Source: Microcoleus vaginatus PCC 9802 (GTDB taxonomy: Bacteria; Cyanobacteriota; Cyanobacteriia; Cyanobacteriales; Microcoleaceae). Taken from it: a DNA stretch of 64,000 nucleotides. Positions within the stretch are counted from its first letter, which is position 1, and each line of letters opens with the position of its first letter. The stretch lies in the NCBI GenBank assembly GCA_022701275.1, contig CP031740.1, forward strand, positions 383,001 through 447,000, written 5' to 3'. The translations under genes were made by a program, and so were the position numbers. Of this stretch, positions 1 to 9,563 are shown in pieces. Below the pieces are notes generated by a model. That model was not told the origin of the DNA and searched no databases. It saw only the letters and a list, made by a program, of their open reading frames with translations.

Positions 1-381
1 GTAGAAAGACACGCCGACGGGGGCGATTATTTGCAACACTGGAAAGCTGGCTGGAATTTGTAGCTGGTTCAGTATCTCAAATAAAGAAGTTACAAAAAAG
101 TTGCAATATTTAAAGATTCCGAGATAGACAATGTTGAAAACTAAGCCGGAGATTAAAGCAATTTTTTTATACTTACTGTTGCAGAGAAACCGGATAGTGA
201 TATAGTTATAGGCGGTAGAGAAAACGAGGAGCAAGAGAAAGTCGAAACTCCAAAAGGAATAAAATAATAAACTTGAAACTAACAAGACAATTTTATACAA
301 ATCGACTTGGGGTTTCACAGAGACGATCAGGCTAAAAATAATTAGGAAAAAAACTAGAAATTGGTAAGTGGGAAATAGCAT
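1..381 (-). CDS. MBOAT family O-acyltransferase (AlgI-like), 5' end only
   Basis: Translating the minus strand from the ATG at 379-381 gives an open frame of 127 codons that leaves the window at its left edge, so only the N-terminus is present. It opens MLFPTYQFLVFFLIIF, contains FYSFWSFDFLLLLVFSTAYN and ends at IIAPVGVSFY. This is the N-terminal signature of membrane-bound O-acyltransferases of the AlgI/PatA type, which move acyl groups onto exported polysaccharides or other secreted acceptors. Several hydrophobic segments are visible, as expected for a polytopic inner-membrane enzyme. The catalytic histidine lies further downstream, outside the window. The acceptor substrate cannot be told from this part. 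It is transcribed divergently from clpB. Confidence 0.8.
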   Translation of the reverse strand, partial: MLFPTYQFLVFFLIIFSLIVSVKPQVDLYKIVLLVSSLLFYSFWSFDFLLLLVFSTAYNYITIRFLCNSKYKKIALISGLVFNIVYLGIFKYCNFFVTSLFEILNQLQIPASFPVLQIIAPVGVSFY

Positions 382-569
382 AAGTCTCAGCCGATAAAAA
401 ATCTTGTTTGTGGCAATATTTTTATAAGTACGGCCAGCCAACCTATCCCGAAGGATATCGCCAGAGTCGGTCTGACCGCACCAAATTTCGGGGTGGATTG
501 CGGAGTGTAAGCTTTTGTAAGAGGTCAATTAGGTCACAACTTCCGCCCTAGTTAACCGCACTCATAAAT

Positions 570-594
570 TCATAATCCTGTTTAAAGATTATGA
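570..594. promoter_or_regulatory. Inverted repeat upstream of clpB
   Basis: A perfect 8-bp inverted repeat, TCATAATC and GATTATGA, with a 9-nt spacer lies about 65 bp before the clpB start. The 9-nt spacing recalls the CIRCE operator of HrcA, but the arm sequence is different (CIRCE arms are TTAGCACTC/GAGTGCTAA). It could be an operator for a stress regulator or the base of a leader hairpin. The function is inference; only the symmetry is seen. Confidence 0.35.
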
Positions 595-656
595 TGGTTG
601 TGAGACGATGTATTAACGGATAACAACAGGAATCCCCTTGATTGCGAGGAACCAAC

Positions 657-3578
657 GTGCAGCCAACAGACCCTAGCAAATTTACAGATCAAGCCTGGGA
701 AGCCATTGTCAAATCCCAGGATGTAGCCCGCCGCTTTGCCAATCAGCAGCTAGAGGTTGAACATTTAGCCATCGCCCTTCTCGAACAGCAAGGTCAGGCC
801 AACAGCATTCTCAGCAAAGCTGGAGTCGATGCGCCCCGCTTGGCGCAGCAGTTAGATGCTTTTGCCAAACGACAGCCCAGAGTTGCCAACGCTGACCAAC
901 TATACCTCGGTCGCGGCTTAGAAGTTATGTTAGATGTTGCCGAGGCCACCAGGGCGACTTGGCAAGATAATTTTATCGCCGTTGAACATTTATTAATTGG
1001 CTTAGTAGAAGATGAACGAGTCGGTCGCAGGTTGCTGACAAAAGGCGACGGCCCGCCGGGCCGCCCCGGTTACGATCGCAAACCCCCAGCCGGTACGCTT
1101 GATCGACCCAAACTCGAAGAAGCAATCAAATCTGTCCGGGCCACTACTAAAGCTCAAGAAAAAAATTCCGAAACGGGGAAAGCCAGCCGCAGCAGCGCTA
1201 AAGCCCAAGATCAAGATGGCGAAGCTAACTCCGACGCCCTCAGCAAGTACGGCCGCGATTTGACAGAAGCCGCCAAAGCCGGCAAACTCGACCCAGTAAT
1301 CGGCCGCGACGAGGAAATCCGTCGCGTGGTGCAAGTTCTTTCCCGCCGCCAAAAAAACAATCCGGTGTTAATTGGCGATCCCGGAGTCGGAAAAACTGCG
1401 ATCGCCGAAGGTTTAGCCCAACGAATTGTCAACGGTGACGTACCGGAATCTTTGAAAAATCGCCAGCTATTTAGCCTCGACATGGGCAGTTTAATTGCTG
1501 GGGCAAAATTCCGGGGCGAATTTGAAGAACGATTGCGGTCTGTTCTGCGGGAAGTCATCGATTCCGACGGGCAAATTGTCCTATTTATTGACGAATTGCA
1601 CACCGTTGTCGGCACTGGCGGCGGTGGCAGTTCCGGTTCGGGAATGGATGCGGGAAATTTGTTAAAACCGATGTTGGCCAGAGGCGAATTGCGCTGCATA
1701 GGCGCTACAACTCTCGACGAATTCCGCAAGCATATCGAAAAAGATCCTGCCTTGGAACGCCGGTTTCAACAAGTATTTGTCGGCGAACCCAGCGTTGAAG
1801 ATACTGTTTCGATTTTGCGCGGATTGAAAGACCGTTACGAACGCCACCACGGGGTAAAAATTACTGATTCGGCCCTGGTAGCTGCTGCAACTCTGTCTTT
1901 TCGCTATATTTCCGATCGCTTTTTGCCGGACAAGGCGATCGACCTCGTAGATGAAGCGGCTGCCCACTTGAAAATGGAGATTACTTCTAAACCCGTGGAA
2001 TTGGAAGGAATCGACCGCCGGGTGATGCAGTTGGAAATGGAAAAATTGTCGATCGAAGGCGAAGGAAAAGGTGCTCTCGCCCCTGGGCTCGGCTTCCGCG
2101 TCGAACGCATCACATCTGAGATTGACATCTTAAAAGCTAAGCAAGAAAAATTGTCTTCTCAGTGGTTGGGCGAAAAGCAGTTGTTGGATGCAATCAATAA
2201 ATTGAAAGCAGAAGAAGACCAATTGCGAGTGCAAATCGAACAAGCAGAAAGGGCTTACGATTTGAATAAAGCCGCACAGTTAAAGTACGGCAAGTTGGAA
2301 ACTGCGGTGCGCGATCGCGAAGCGAAAGAAGCGGAACTTTTGAAACAGCAAGCTCAAGGTTCTTCCCTGCTGCGCGAAAAAGTTACTGAGGGCGATATTG
2401 CGGAAATTGTCGCTAAATGGACGGGCATTCCGGTTAACCGGTTGTTAGAATCCGAACGCCAAAAATTGTTGCAATTGGAAAAACACTTGCACCAAAAAGT
2501 CATCGGTCAAGAGGAAGCTGTAACAGCCGTGGCGGCGGCAATTCGGCGCGCTAGGGCGGGCATGAAAGACCCCGGAAGGCCGATCGGCTCTTTCTTGTTT
2601 ATGGGCCCGACAGGCGTCGGCAAAACTGAGTTAGCGCGGGCGTTGGCGGAGTTTTTGTTTGACAGCGATGATGCGATCGTCCGCATCGATATGTCGGAAT
2701 ACATGGAGAAGCACAGCGTCTCCCGGTTGGTAGGAGCTCCCCCCGGATATGTCGGTTACGACGAAGGCGGACAACTTTCCGAAGCAGTGCGGAGACATCC
2801 TTATTCGGTAGTGCTGTTTGACGAAGTGGAAAAAGCGCACCCCGACGTATTTAACATTTTGCTGCAAGTGTTGGATGACGGCAGAATTACCGATTCTCAA
2901 GGTCGAGTGGTTGACTTTAGAAATACTGTAATTGTGATGACTAGCAATATCGGCAGCGACCACATTTTAGACGTGTTTACTAAGAAGGAAAAAACCGTCA
3001 AAAAACCTGCTACTCGCAAGCAGGAAACGAAAGATTTGTCAAGTCAAAAGACAGATTATAAAGTGGCTGCCGACGGTACTGTTGAGGTGTCGGCCCACCG
3101 AGTCGATACTGCCGAGAAGAGTGAAAATGAAAACTTATTGACTCAAGAACGGGAGACAGACCAAGAGTACGAACAGATGTTAAAACGGGTGATGACAGCG
3201 CTGCGATCGCACTTCCGGCCCGAATTTCTCAATCGGGTGGACGAGATAATTTTGTTCCACACTTTGAGCAAGATCGAATTGCGGCAAATAGTCAGCATTC
3301 AAGTGAAGCGGATCGAGCGTTTGTTGGCAGAGCAAAAAATTACTTTGGAACTGTCGGATGCTGCGAAAAACCATATCACAGATGTCGGTTACGACCCGGT
3401 TTACGGCGCTCGTCCCTTGAAACGCGCCATCCAGCGGGAGCTGGAAAACCCGCTGGCCAACAAGATTCTGGAAAATGCGTTTGTGGAGGGAGATACAATT
3501 GCGATCGACTGCGAAAATAACACTTTGCAATTTCGCAAAAAAGAATCTCGTCCGGCGCTAGTAGGTAATAGTTTGTAG
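657..3578 (+). CDS. clpB: ATP-dependent disaggregase ClpB, unusually long
   Basis: Hsp100 ClpB extracts and unfolds aggregated proteins together with DnaK. Visible in order: Clp N-domain (about residues 5-130), first AAA+ domain with Walker A GDPGVGKT and IDELHTVVG, a coiled-coil middle domain (about 400-530), second AAA+ domain with [11 protein letters not shown] and the arginine-containing [11 protein letters not shown], and the D2 small domain [13 protein letters not shown]. The GTG at 657 is preferred over the TTG at 642: a GCGAGGA ribosome-binding site precedes it by 7 nt and the protein then begins MQPTDPSKF like other cyanobacterial ClpBs. At about 970 aa it exceeds the usual 860-890 aa. 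The excess is a Lys/Ser/Ala-rich linker between the N-domain and D1 (about residues 125-195) and a charged insertion of about 50 residues in D2 just before the FRPEFLNR helix. Regulation by the inverted repeat upstream is possible. Confidence 0.95.
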   Translation: MQPTDPSKFTDQAWEAIVKSQDVARRFANQQLEVEHLAIALLEQQGQANSILSKAGVDAPRLAQQLDAFAKRQPRVANADQLYLGRGLEVMLDVAEATRATWQDNFIAVEHLLIGLVEDERVGRRLLTKGDGPPGRPGYDRKPPAGTLDRPKLEEAIKSVRATTKAQEKNSETGKASRSSAKAQDQDGEANSDALSKYGRDLTEAAKAGKLDPVIGRDEEIRRVVQVLSRRQKNNPVLIGDPGVGKTAIAEGLAQRIVNGDVPESLKNRQLFSLDMGSLIAGAKFRGEFEERLRSVLREVIDSDGQIVLFIDELHTVVGTGGGGSSGSGMDAGNLLKPMLARGELRCIGATTLDEFRKHIEKDPALERRFQQVFVGEPSVEDTVSILRGLKDRYERHHGVKITDSALVAAATLSFRYISDRFLPDKAIDLVDEAAAHLKMEITSKPVELEGIDRRVMQLEMEKLSIEGEGKGALAPGLGFRVERITSEIDILKAKQEKLSSQWLGEKQLLDAINKLKAEEDQLRVQIEQAERAYDLNKAAQLKYGKLETAVRDREAKEAELLKQQAQGSSLLREKVTEGDIAEIVAKWTGIPVNRLLESERQKLLQLEKHLHQKVIGQEEAVTAVAAAIRRARAGMKDPGRPIGSFLFMGPTGVGKTELARALAEFLFDSDDAIVRIDMSEYMEKHSVSRLVGAPPGYVGYDEGGQLSEAVRRHPYSVVLFDEVEKAHPDVFNILLQVLDDGRITDSQGRVVDFRNTVIVMTSNIGSDHILDVFTKKEKTVKKPATRKQETKDLSSQKTDYKVAADGTVEVSAHRVDTAEKSENENLLTQERETDQEYEQMLKRVMTALRSHFRPEFLNRVDEIILFHTLSKIELRQIVSIQVKRIERLLAEQKITLELSDAAKNHITDVGYDPVYGARPLKRAIQRELENPLANKILENAFVEGDTIAIDCENNTLQFRKKESRPALVGNSL

Positions 3579-3586
3579 TTGCGTTA

Positions 3587-3725
3587 GGAACAGGCTTTCC
3601 GGCCTGTTCCACAAACAATTAATTGTCCAGTGGAACAGGCCGCAAAGCCGATTCTTGAAAAGGGTGTCTGCTGTTGCAAAAACCATTAATCTTCTGGTGG
3701 AACACGCCGGAAAGCCTGTTGTTGA
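3587..3725. repeat. GGAACAGGC palindromic repeats after clpB
   Basis: Three related GGAACAGGC/GCCTGTTCC-like units occur here. The first (3587-3610) is a clean hairpin with 9-bp arms and could stop clpB transcription. The other two (about 3631-3652 and 3699-3722) are diverged. They belong to the same style of repeat as the AACAGGCA-TCT-TGCCTGTT cluster near 18.2 kb. Confidence 0.6.
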
Positions 3726-3740
3726 AAATGGTGAAATATG

Positions 3741-3971
3741 TCAAGAATTAGACATGGTGCGGCTACCATAGGCATCCATGCTGTAGGCAGGAACGCGAAC
3801 GCGGTAATCAATTTCTGTTCCCGTCACTGATTTTGCCAGTTGTTCAAAAGATTCATCGTTCCAATTCCGCTCGTGGATGGGCTTTGACTGTTCGCCCAGG
3901 AAATATGCTTGAGTGCCAATCACTGAGGCCGCTACCCAACCGACGATTAAAAGAGCGATTACAATAGTCAT
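3741..3971 (-). CDS. Small single-pass membrane protein, unknown function
   Basis: A 76-residue protein starting MTIVIALLIVGWVAASVIGT, i.e. one N-terminal transmembrane helix followed by a hydrophilic tail containing LGEQSKPIHERNW and ending with an Asp/Tyr/Ser-rich segment. The ATG at 3971 is chosen because an AAGGAAAAA ribosome-binding site lies just upstream; an extended frame to 4088 lacks one and would put 39 hydrophilic residues before the membrane helix. The pattern resembles short conserved membrane proteins of cyanobacteria, but no function is recognised. It is monocistronic and convergent with clpB. Confidence 0.7.
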   Translation of the reverse strand: MTIVIALLIVGWVAASVIGTQAYFLGEQSKPIHERNWNDESFEQLAKSVTGTEIDYRVRVPAYSMDAYGSRTMSNS

Positions 3972-4399
3972 TTTTGATTTTTCCTTAAGTTTTGTTGCTT
4001 TATGTAAACCAATGTAACAATGCTCAGCAATTAACGTCAAGGTAGTGTACTGTCGTGGCAACCGTCCGGCAGGTAGTAAATACCGCACCTTTGAGGGAAG
4101 CGGGAGAGGTCCAGAGGGGAAGGAGCCAGAGTATGTAGGGTGGGCACTACCGCGAATCGGTAGTTAGCACCGTACTCGGATTGTGAACTGTATCCTAAAT
4201 AGCAAAACAGATTGTGGAGATTTTAGGGTTAAGAAATTATAAGTTTTGCGTTAATAAATTACGATTAAAACTCTGCGGCTCGCATGAGGAATTGCGACCA
4301 AATTATGAGTTATGATTTATCGGTTTGGATGGGAACTAACAAATCCCAATTACCAAATTTTAAGTACAAATTACCACTGACCAATTATCGCTACAAATC
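3972..4399. other. Intergenic region, no gene seen
   Basis: 428 bp between the small membrane-protein gene and treS. No open frame with protein-like composition is seen. It holds a GTAGGGTGGGCAC motif near 4135, related to the GTAGGGTGCG dispersed repeats elsewhere in the window, and a purine-rich stretch around 4095-4130. The last 200 bp are AT-rich and presumably contain the treS promoter. Confidence 0.5.
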
Positions 4400-7300
4400 A
4401 TGCCAAACTCAATGTTAAATAACGACCCCTTGTGGTTCAAAGACGCGATTATTTACGAAGTACCAGTTCGGGCTTTTGCCGACAGCAATGCAGACGGCAT
4501 CGGCGACTTTAGAGGACTGACAGAAAAACTGGATTACCTGCAAAACTTGGGAGTAACAGCAATTTGGGTACTGCCATTTTTTCCGTCGCCGCTCCGAGAC
4601 GACGGCTACGATACATCTCACTATACTACCGTCAACCCGATTTACGGCACATTAGAGGACTTTAAAGACCTTTTAGAAGCAGCGCACCAGCGGGGAATTC
4701 GAGTCATTATTGAGTTAATTGTTAACCACACTTCCGACCAGCACGCTTGGTTTCAGCGAGCGCGCCGCGCCCCGAAAGGCAGTAACGAAAGAGATTTTTA
4801 TGTGTGGAACGACACCCCGGAAAAATATCAAGAGGCTCGGATTATTTTCCAAGATTTTGAAACATCTAATTGGGCTTGGGATCCGGTAGCAAAAGCTTAT
4901 TACTGGCACCGTTTTTATTCCCACCAACCCGATTTGAATTACGACAATCCGGCCGTCCGCCAAGCCATCTTAGATGTGGTAGATTTCTGGTTGGCATTGG
5001 GAGTAGACGGACTGCGAATGGATGCGGTGCCTTACCTGTACGAGCGCGAAGGTACTAACTGCGAAAACCTGCCCGAAACTCACGTATTCCTGAAGCAATT
5101 GCGGCAGCACGTAGATGAGAAATTCCCGAACCGGATGCTGCTGGCTGAGGCGAATCAGTGGCCGGAGGATGCGGTTGAATATTACGCTGCTGGCGATGAA
5201 TGTCACATGAACTTTCATTTTCCGCTGATGCCGCGTTTATTTATGGCTTTGCACATGGAAGATAGCTTCCCAATTAGCGACATTCTCCAGCAAACTCCAC
5301 ATATTCCCAATAATTGTCAGTGGGCATTATTTTTGCGGAATCATGATGAATTGACGCTGGAAATGGTGAGCGATGAAGACCGAGATTATATGTATCGGGT
5401 TTACGCTCAAGACACTCAGGCGAGAATTAATTTGGGCATCCGCCGCCGCTTGGCTCCTTTGATGGGAAATAACCGCCGCCGCATCGAGTTGATGAATGCT
5501 TTGCTGCTGTCTCTTCCGGGTACGCCGGTGCTTTACTACGGCGATGAAATTGGCATGGGAGACAATATCTATTTGGGCGATCGCAACGGGGTGAGAACTC
5601 CGATGCAGTGGAGTGGCGATCGCAATGCCGGTTTCAGCCGTGCTAACCCGCAGCGGCTGTACGCACCGCCAATTGTTGACCCTGAATATCACTACGAATC
5701 TGTTAACGTGGACGCGCAGCGGGCGAATCCGAGTTCTCTGTGGTGGTGGATGAAACGCCTAATTGCAATTAGGCAGCGCTTCCAAGCATTCGGCCGTGGA
5801 ACTTGCGAGTTTCTGTACCCGGAAAACCGCAAAGTTTTAGCTTTTGTACGCACTTATCAAGACGAACACATCCTGGTAGTGGCTAATTTGTCACGCTTTG
5901 TCCAGACGGCAGAATTAGACCTTGCGCCCTTTAAAGGTGCTGTTCCAGTGGAGATTTTCGGCCGCACGGAGTTTCCTCCAGTTGGCGAGTCGCCTTACTT
6001 TTTGTGCTTAAGTCCTCACACTTTTTACTGGTTTACTCTTACTGTTAAACACGAAGATTTTTCGCTGCACGGTGTTCCCACAGACTTGCCTACTTTGGCG
6101 GTGATAGGCAATTGGAAAACTGCTTTTGCTACAAGTCAGTTAAGCGATATGCTGCTTAATCTTTTGCCGGTATACCTGCGGCGCAATCGCTGGTTTAGCG
6201 GTACAGATCGGACAATTCAATCATTAGAAATAAGTGAGGTTGTACCGATTGAATGTAAAGATAATGCGGGGGAGCAATCTCAAGTTTACATTCTGTTTTT
6301 GCAGTTGAATTATACTGAAGGTATGCCGGAAACTTACGTTTTGCCTTTAGGTTGGGAAGAGATGAAAGGCGATGTGGACGATCGGGCGATCGCGCGCCTG
6401 CACTTCCCAGAAACCAACAAGGAAATCGGGGTACTATTTGACGCTGCCGGGGACAAAGGTTTTCTGAGCGCGCTGCTGGGGGCGATCGGCAATTCTCGCA
6501 GTTACAGAGGTGTTGCAGGTCAACTGGTAGGAATTGCCGACAGTGCATTCAGCTCAGAAGAAGATTTATCCCACCTCGACCCCCACGTGTTCAAAAAAGA
6601 ACAAAGCAATACATCCGCAGGTTACGGCGACCGCTTCGTCCTGAAAATATTGCGAAAAGTCGAGGAAGGAATCAACCCCGAATTAGAAATCGGACGCTTT
6701 TTAACAGAGCGCAACTCGATCCAACACTACGCTCCAATTGCCGGAGCATTGGAATATCACACACCAGCAAAACAAGTCCTTACAGTCGGAATCCTACAAA
6801 AATTAATCCCCGACAGCGTAGATGCTTGGTCTTATACATTAGACACACTGCGCGACTATTTCGAGCAAGTAATGACAGTAGAAGCAAAGCATTCGGGCGA
6901 GAATTTATCTACTGCCCCCGAAAATTATTTACCGAACGCTTTGACCGGACAAACGCAGCGGCAGCAAAACTCGCTAGTAGCCGATTTATCCCTAGAAATT
7001 CCGGCATTAGCTCGGGAACTCATCGGCTCTTACTTAGCATCAGCAGAACTTTTAGGCCAACGGACAGCCGAACTTCACCTCGCTTTAGCTGCTGACACAG
7101 AAAATCCCGCTTTTGCCCCAGAAAGCTTCACCTCCTTTTACCAGCGTTCCATCTATCAACACATGAGAAATCTGGCCGGAAGAACTTTGCTGGATCTGAA
7201 GAAACGGATGTCTAAACTGCCGCCAGAAATACAAAAATCGGCTCACAAGCTCCTCAACCGCGAAGAGTTGATCATGGAACGTTTCAAGTCTATTTTGAAC

Positions 7301-7783
7301 TTGAGAATCACGGCCGATAGAATTCGGTGTCACGGGGACTTTCATTTCGGGCAAGTTCTTTATACAGGCAAAGACTTTGTAATTATTGATTTCGGAGGAG
7401 AACGGAATCGACCGTTAAGCGAGCGGCGGATGAAGAGGTCGCCCCTGCGAGATGTTGCAGGAATGCTGCAATCTATAAGTTACGCTGTTACTTTGGCACT
7501 CCGCAATGAAGTAGAAAGTGGCATGATTCGCCCTGAAAATCTCCCGGAGATGGAGCAGTGGGCGAACGTTTGGCACCGCTGGGTCAGCCTCACTTTTCTT
7601 AACAGCTATTTGGTAACAGCAGGCGATGCCAATTTCTTGCCCAAATCTATACCGGAACTACAAGTTTTGTTGGATGCTTACATTTTGGAAAAAGCGGTTG
7701 GCGAGCTAGCCTACGAACTTAATTACCGCTTGGATTGGGCGGAAATTCCGATGAAGCGGATTCTACAATTGCTGAATTTATAA
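4400..7783 (+). CDS. treS: Trehalose synthase fused to maltokinase
   Basis: A 1,127-aa fusion. Residues 1-550 are a GH13 trehalose synthase that interconverts maltose and trehalose: the nucleophile lies in DGLRMDAVPYL (Asp about 207), the acid/base in LLAEANQWPEDA (about 249) and the transition-state Asp in RNHDE (about 314). The C-terminal part from about 570 is a maltokinase with the eukaryotic-kinase-like motifs HGDFHFGQ (about 977) and IDFGGE (about 998), which makes maltose 1-phosphate from maltose and ATP. TreS-Mak fusions are known in bacteria and feed the GlgE route of alpha-glucan synthesis or balance trehalose as an osmolyte. No glgE or treY/treZ is adjacent, so the direction of flux here is unknown. 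The ATG at 4400 has no strong ribosome-binding site, but the N-terminus NDPLWFKDAIIYE fits the family. Confidence 0.93.
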   Translation: MPNSMLNNDPLWFKDAIIYEVPVRAFADSNADGIGDFRGLTEKLDYLQNLGVTAIWVLPFFPSPLRDDGYDTSHYTTVNPIYGTLEDFKDLLEAAHQRGIRVIIELIVNHTSDQHAWFQRARRAPKGSNERDFYVWNDTPEKYQEARIIFQDFETSNWAWDPVAKAYYWHRFYSHQPDLNYDNPAVRQAILDVVDFWLALGVDGLRMDAVPYLYEREGTNCENLPETHVFLKQLRQHVDEKFPNRMLLAEANQWPEDAVEYYAAGDECHMNFHFPLMPRLFMALHMEDSFPISDILQQTPHIPNNCQWALFLRNHDELTLEMVSDEDRDYMYRVYAQDTQARINLGIRRRLAPLMGNNRRRIELMNALLLSLPGTPVLYYGDEIGMGDNIYLGDRNGVRTPMQWSGDRNAGFSRANPQRLYAPPIVDPEYHYESVNVDAQRANPSSLWWWMKRLIAIRQRFQAFGRGTCEFLYPENRKVLAFVRTYQDEHILVVANLSRFVQTAELDLAPFKGAVPVEIFGRTEFPPVGESPYFLCLSPHTFYWFTLTVKHEDFSLHGVPTDLPTLAVIGNWKTAFATSQLSDMLLNLLPVYLRRNRWFSGTDRTIQSLEISEVVPIECKDNAGEQSQVYILFLQLNYTEGMPETYVLPLGWEEMKGDVDDRAIARLHFPETNKEIGVLFDAAGDKGFLSALLGAIGNSRSYRGVAGQLVGIADSAFSSEEDLSHLDPHVFKKEQSNTSAGYGDRFVLKILRKVEEGINPELEIGRFLTERNSIQHYAPIAGALEYHTPAKQVLTVGILQKLIPDSVDAWSYTLDTLRDYFEQVMTVEAKHSGENLSTAPENYLPNALTGQTQRQQNSLVADLSLEIPALARELIGSYLASAELLGQRTAELHLALAADTENPAFAPESFTSFYQRSIYQHMRNLAGRTLLDLKKRMSKLPPEIQKSAHKLLNREELIMERFKSILNLRITADRIRCHGDFHFGQVLYTGKDFVIIDFGGERNRPLSERRMKRSPLRDVAGMLQSISYAVTLALRNEVESGMIRPENLPEMEQWANVWHRWVSLTFLNSYLVTAGDANFLPKSIPELQVLLDAYILEKAVGELAYELNYRLDWAEIPMKRILQLLNL

Positions 7784-7789
7784 GGGTGG

Positions 7790-7880
7790 GTTTATCTATA
7801 CTCATTAGGGTGCGTGGCTTTTTAGTTACTCAATTAACAGCGAGATGCTGGAGAGTCACGCACCTTACATGACACCAAAT
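7790..7880. repeat. GGTGCGTG inverted repeat after treS
   Basis: AGGGTGCGTGGC and its inverse GTCACGCACCTTA flank about 50 bp between treS and the convergent ferredoxin gene. The same GTAGGGTGCG element occurs singly near 8377 and as an inverted pair near 32.66 and 32.82 kb. It can fold into a long hairpin and may end transcription of both neighbours. Confidence 0.5.
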
Positions 7881-7982
7881 CTGCTTTGATAACGATTTTC
7901 GGCGAATATAATTCGCTCTTCTACAAACAAATTCCGCGCCCAGCGAGGCTAGAAGAAAAAATGCTAAAAAACTGATTTCCTA

Positions 7983-8303
7983 TTACTTAAAATAAAGAGC
8001 GGCTTGATATAAAACTTGTTCTTGATGAGTTAACAAAGTGCAGTCAGAAAGCGGGTAAGCCACACAAGTAACAGCGTAGCCAGCTTGCAATTCTGACGGC
8101 TTCAAAAACTTTTGTTCGCTTTGGTCGATTTCACCGTTCAGCAATTTGGCAACGCAAGCAGAACACTCTCCTTGCTTGCATCCATTCGGCAAGCGGATGC
8201 CAGCATCTTCTGCGATATCTAAGATATACTGGTCGTCTGGTACTGCGATCGTGCGATCGAGCGCGAGAGCCTCATTCACCAACCGAACTTGATAAACAGC
8301 CAT
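7983..8303 (-). CDS. [2Fe-2S] plant-type ferredoxin
   Basis: A 106-aa soluble electron carrier. The cluster ligands are Cys42, Cys47 and Cys50 in the motif CKQGECSAC and Cys80 in AVTCVAYP, the C-x4-C-x2-C...C arrangement of plant-type ferredoxins. The loop between the first two cysteines (KQGE) and the long C-terminal tail differ from PetF, so this is an accessory ferredoxin rather than the main photosynthetic one; the redox partner cannot be read from the context. The ATG at 8303 follows AGAGGTGG directly; a GTG two codons earlier is possible but lies within that ribosome-binding site. Confidence 0.9.
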   Translation of the reverse strand: MAVYQVRLVNEALALDRTIAVPDDQYILDIAEDAGIRLPNGCKQGECSACVAKLLNGEIDQSEQKFLKPSELQAGYAVTCVAYPLSDCTLLTHQEQVLYQAALYFK

Positions 8304-8417
8304 TTCCACCTCTTATATTTGGATTGCTGGTATTCAACTAAAATAGATGATTACAACTTACAGAAAAAATCAAAATGTAGGGTGCGGACAGAGGATATGC
8401 CACTATACATGATAGCT

Positions 8418-8452
8418 AAAAAACCCAGTATTTTCAAAACACCGGGTTTTTG
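8418..8452. terminator. AAAAACCC hairpin terminator
   Basis: AAAAACCC and GGGTTTTT arms around an AT-rich loop lie just downstream of the sigma-like gene (minus strand). The U-run follows the hairpin in either direction. It belongs to the AACCCGGTTTC repeat family seen also at 19.96, 28.2 and 28.6 kb. Confidence 0.6.
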
Positions 8453-8477
8453 AGAAACCACAACTTCGATCGCTATA

Positions 8478-9125
8478 CTAGACAAGCGCTTCTTGATAAT
8501 CGAGATTTTCATCTAGATAAATAGCTCGAATATCCTCCGGCAAGTTGGATTCTAAACTTTGATATCCTTTTTGCAGCAAAGCCTTTACCTGAGCGGGGGA
8601 AATAGCTTCGCCTTCAGCTTGCAAATAAGCTGCAATTCGAGTTTCGCTCCAGCGGAAAGTCTGAGCCATCAACACCACTAAACGCGGCAGCGGCGCTAAC
8701 AATTCCAAGGCTTGTTTGACGTAACACCACAGCGGAGGCGGAGCCGATTGCAAAGAGTAGTGAATCGACTCAACAGGCGGCAATTCAGCTTGATTTATGC
8801 AGACTGCGGTGACATTAATCAGCCAGTTTTGGAGACTGAGATTTCCGCCATCAGACTCTTGGATCTCGCGGCGCAAATCGAGGCCTCGGAGTTCGTGATA
8901 GATGTGCAGCCAAGTGTGGGCAAATAGGTAATCGCCTTGTACGGGCGATCGTACGGAATGGCGAATCAGGGAGTGTACAATTTGAGCGTAGCGGCAAAAA
9001 ATCGCCGTGAAGAAGCGACCCTGATCGGGATGGTTTTGAAACAGAGTCAATAATTCCTGGTCGCTGTGGTGAAACAGGGATTTGACCACAGGATGGTTGA
9101 GTTCGGAAAAATTAGGGGTTTGCAC
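8478..9125 (-). CDS. Diverged sigma-70-like protein
   Basis: A 215-aa protein with the layout of a small (ECF-like) sigma factor. The N-terminal helical block has HSDQELLTLFQ, then FFTAIFCRYAQIVHSLIR, resembling region 2. A C-terminal block containing LAPLPRLVVLMAQTFRWSET followed by a helix-turn-helix-like stretch resembles region 4. The hallmark region-2.4 promoter-reading residues are not clearly conserved, and the middle contains a proline-rich linker, so it may bind RNA polymerase without acting as a normal sigma factor. It starts with GTG at 9125 without a strong ribosome-binding site. No adjacent anti-sigma gene is seen. The family call is moderate. Confidence 0.55.
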   Translation of the reverse strand: MQTPNFSELNHPVVKSLFHHSDQELLTLFQNHPDQGRFFTAIFCRYAQIVHSLIRHSVRSPVQGDYLFAHTWLHIYHELRGLDLRREIQESDGGNLSLQNWLINVTAVCINQAELPPVESIHYSLQSAPPPLWCYVKQALELLAPLPRLVVLMAQTFRWSETRIAAYLQAEGEAISPAQVKALLQKGYQSLESNLPEDIRAIYLDENLDYQEALV

Positions 9126-9563
9126 AATAGTTATGGAATAGCTTTGAGAATAAATGCTGGTGCAGCCCGATTCTACACGATTTGTCGATCGACATTCCAG
9201 AGTTGAGGATCATTTTCTAGCGGTGCGGTGTCCGCAGAGCGGTATTTCTACCATTTTGTCCCTCTTTCAAGATAATATATACTTTTCACTTCGGCGATCT
9301 AGCTTTTCACACATCAGAAAAGTTATGAATAACTCTGGCTATATTACTCCCCATAAAAAAGAACCTTCACCGGAACAATGCGTGTCGGTTCATGACGATA
9401 AATGAAAAGCGAGGGCTTACTTATATCGTTTTCGGTAGCCTCAGAATGATACCGAGGACACGGGAGTGCCGTGTCCCTACCCGATTAATTGTAGGGGCAC
9501 GCCACTGCCGTGTCCTGACTGTGGGTAATATTAATTCCGATGCTACCGGAGTTGATATTACTA
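9126..9563. repeat. Intergenic region with GGACACGG palindromic repeats
   Basis: 438 bp between the sigma-like gene and the 3' end of the oxoprolinase gene. Two copies of a dispersed repeat are visible: GGACACGGGAGTGCCGTGTCC (9456-9476) and a second related palindrome at 9494-9515, arranged head to head around GTAGGGGCACG. A related copy is at about 28436-28457 and another lies inside the oxoprolinase coding region. Short open frames here have no protein-like features. Confidence 0.55.

Noticed and set aside
4090-4180. Purine-rich stretch before treS considered as a riboswitch
   Set aside because: No known aptamer core or terminator/anti-terminator pair could be identified.
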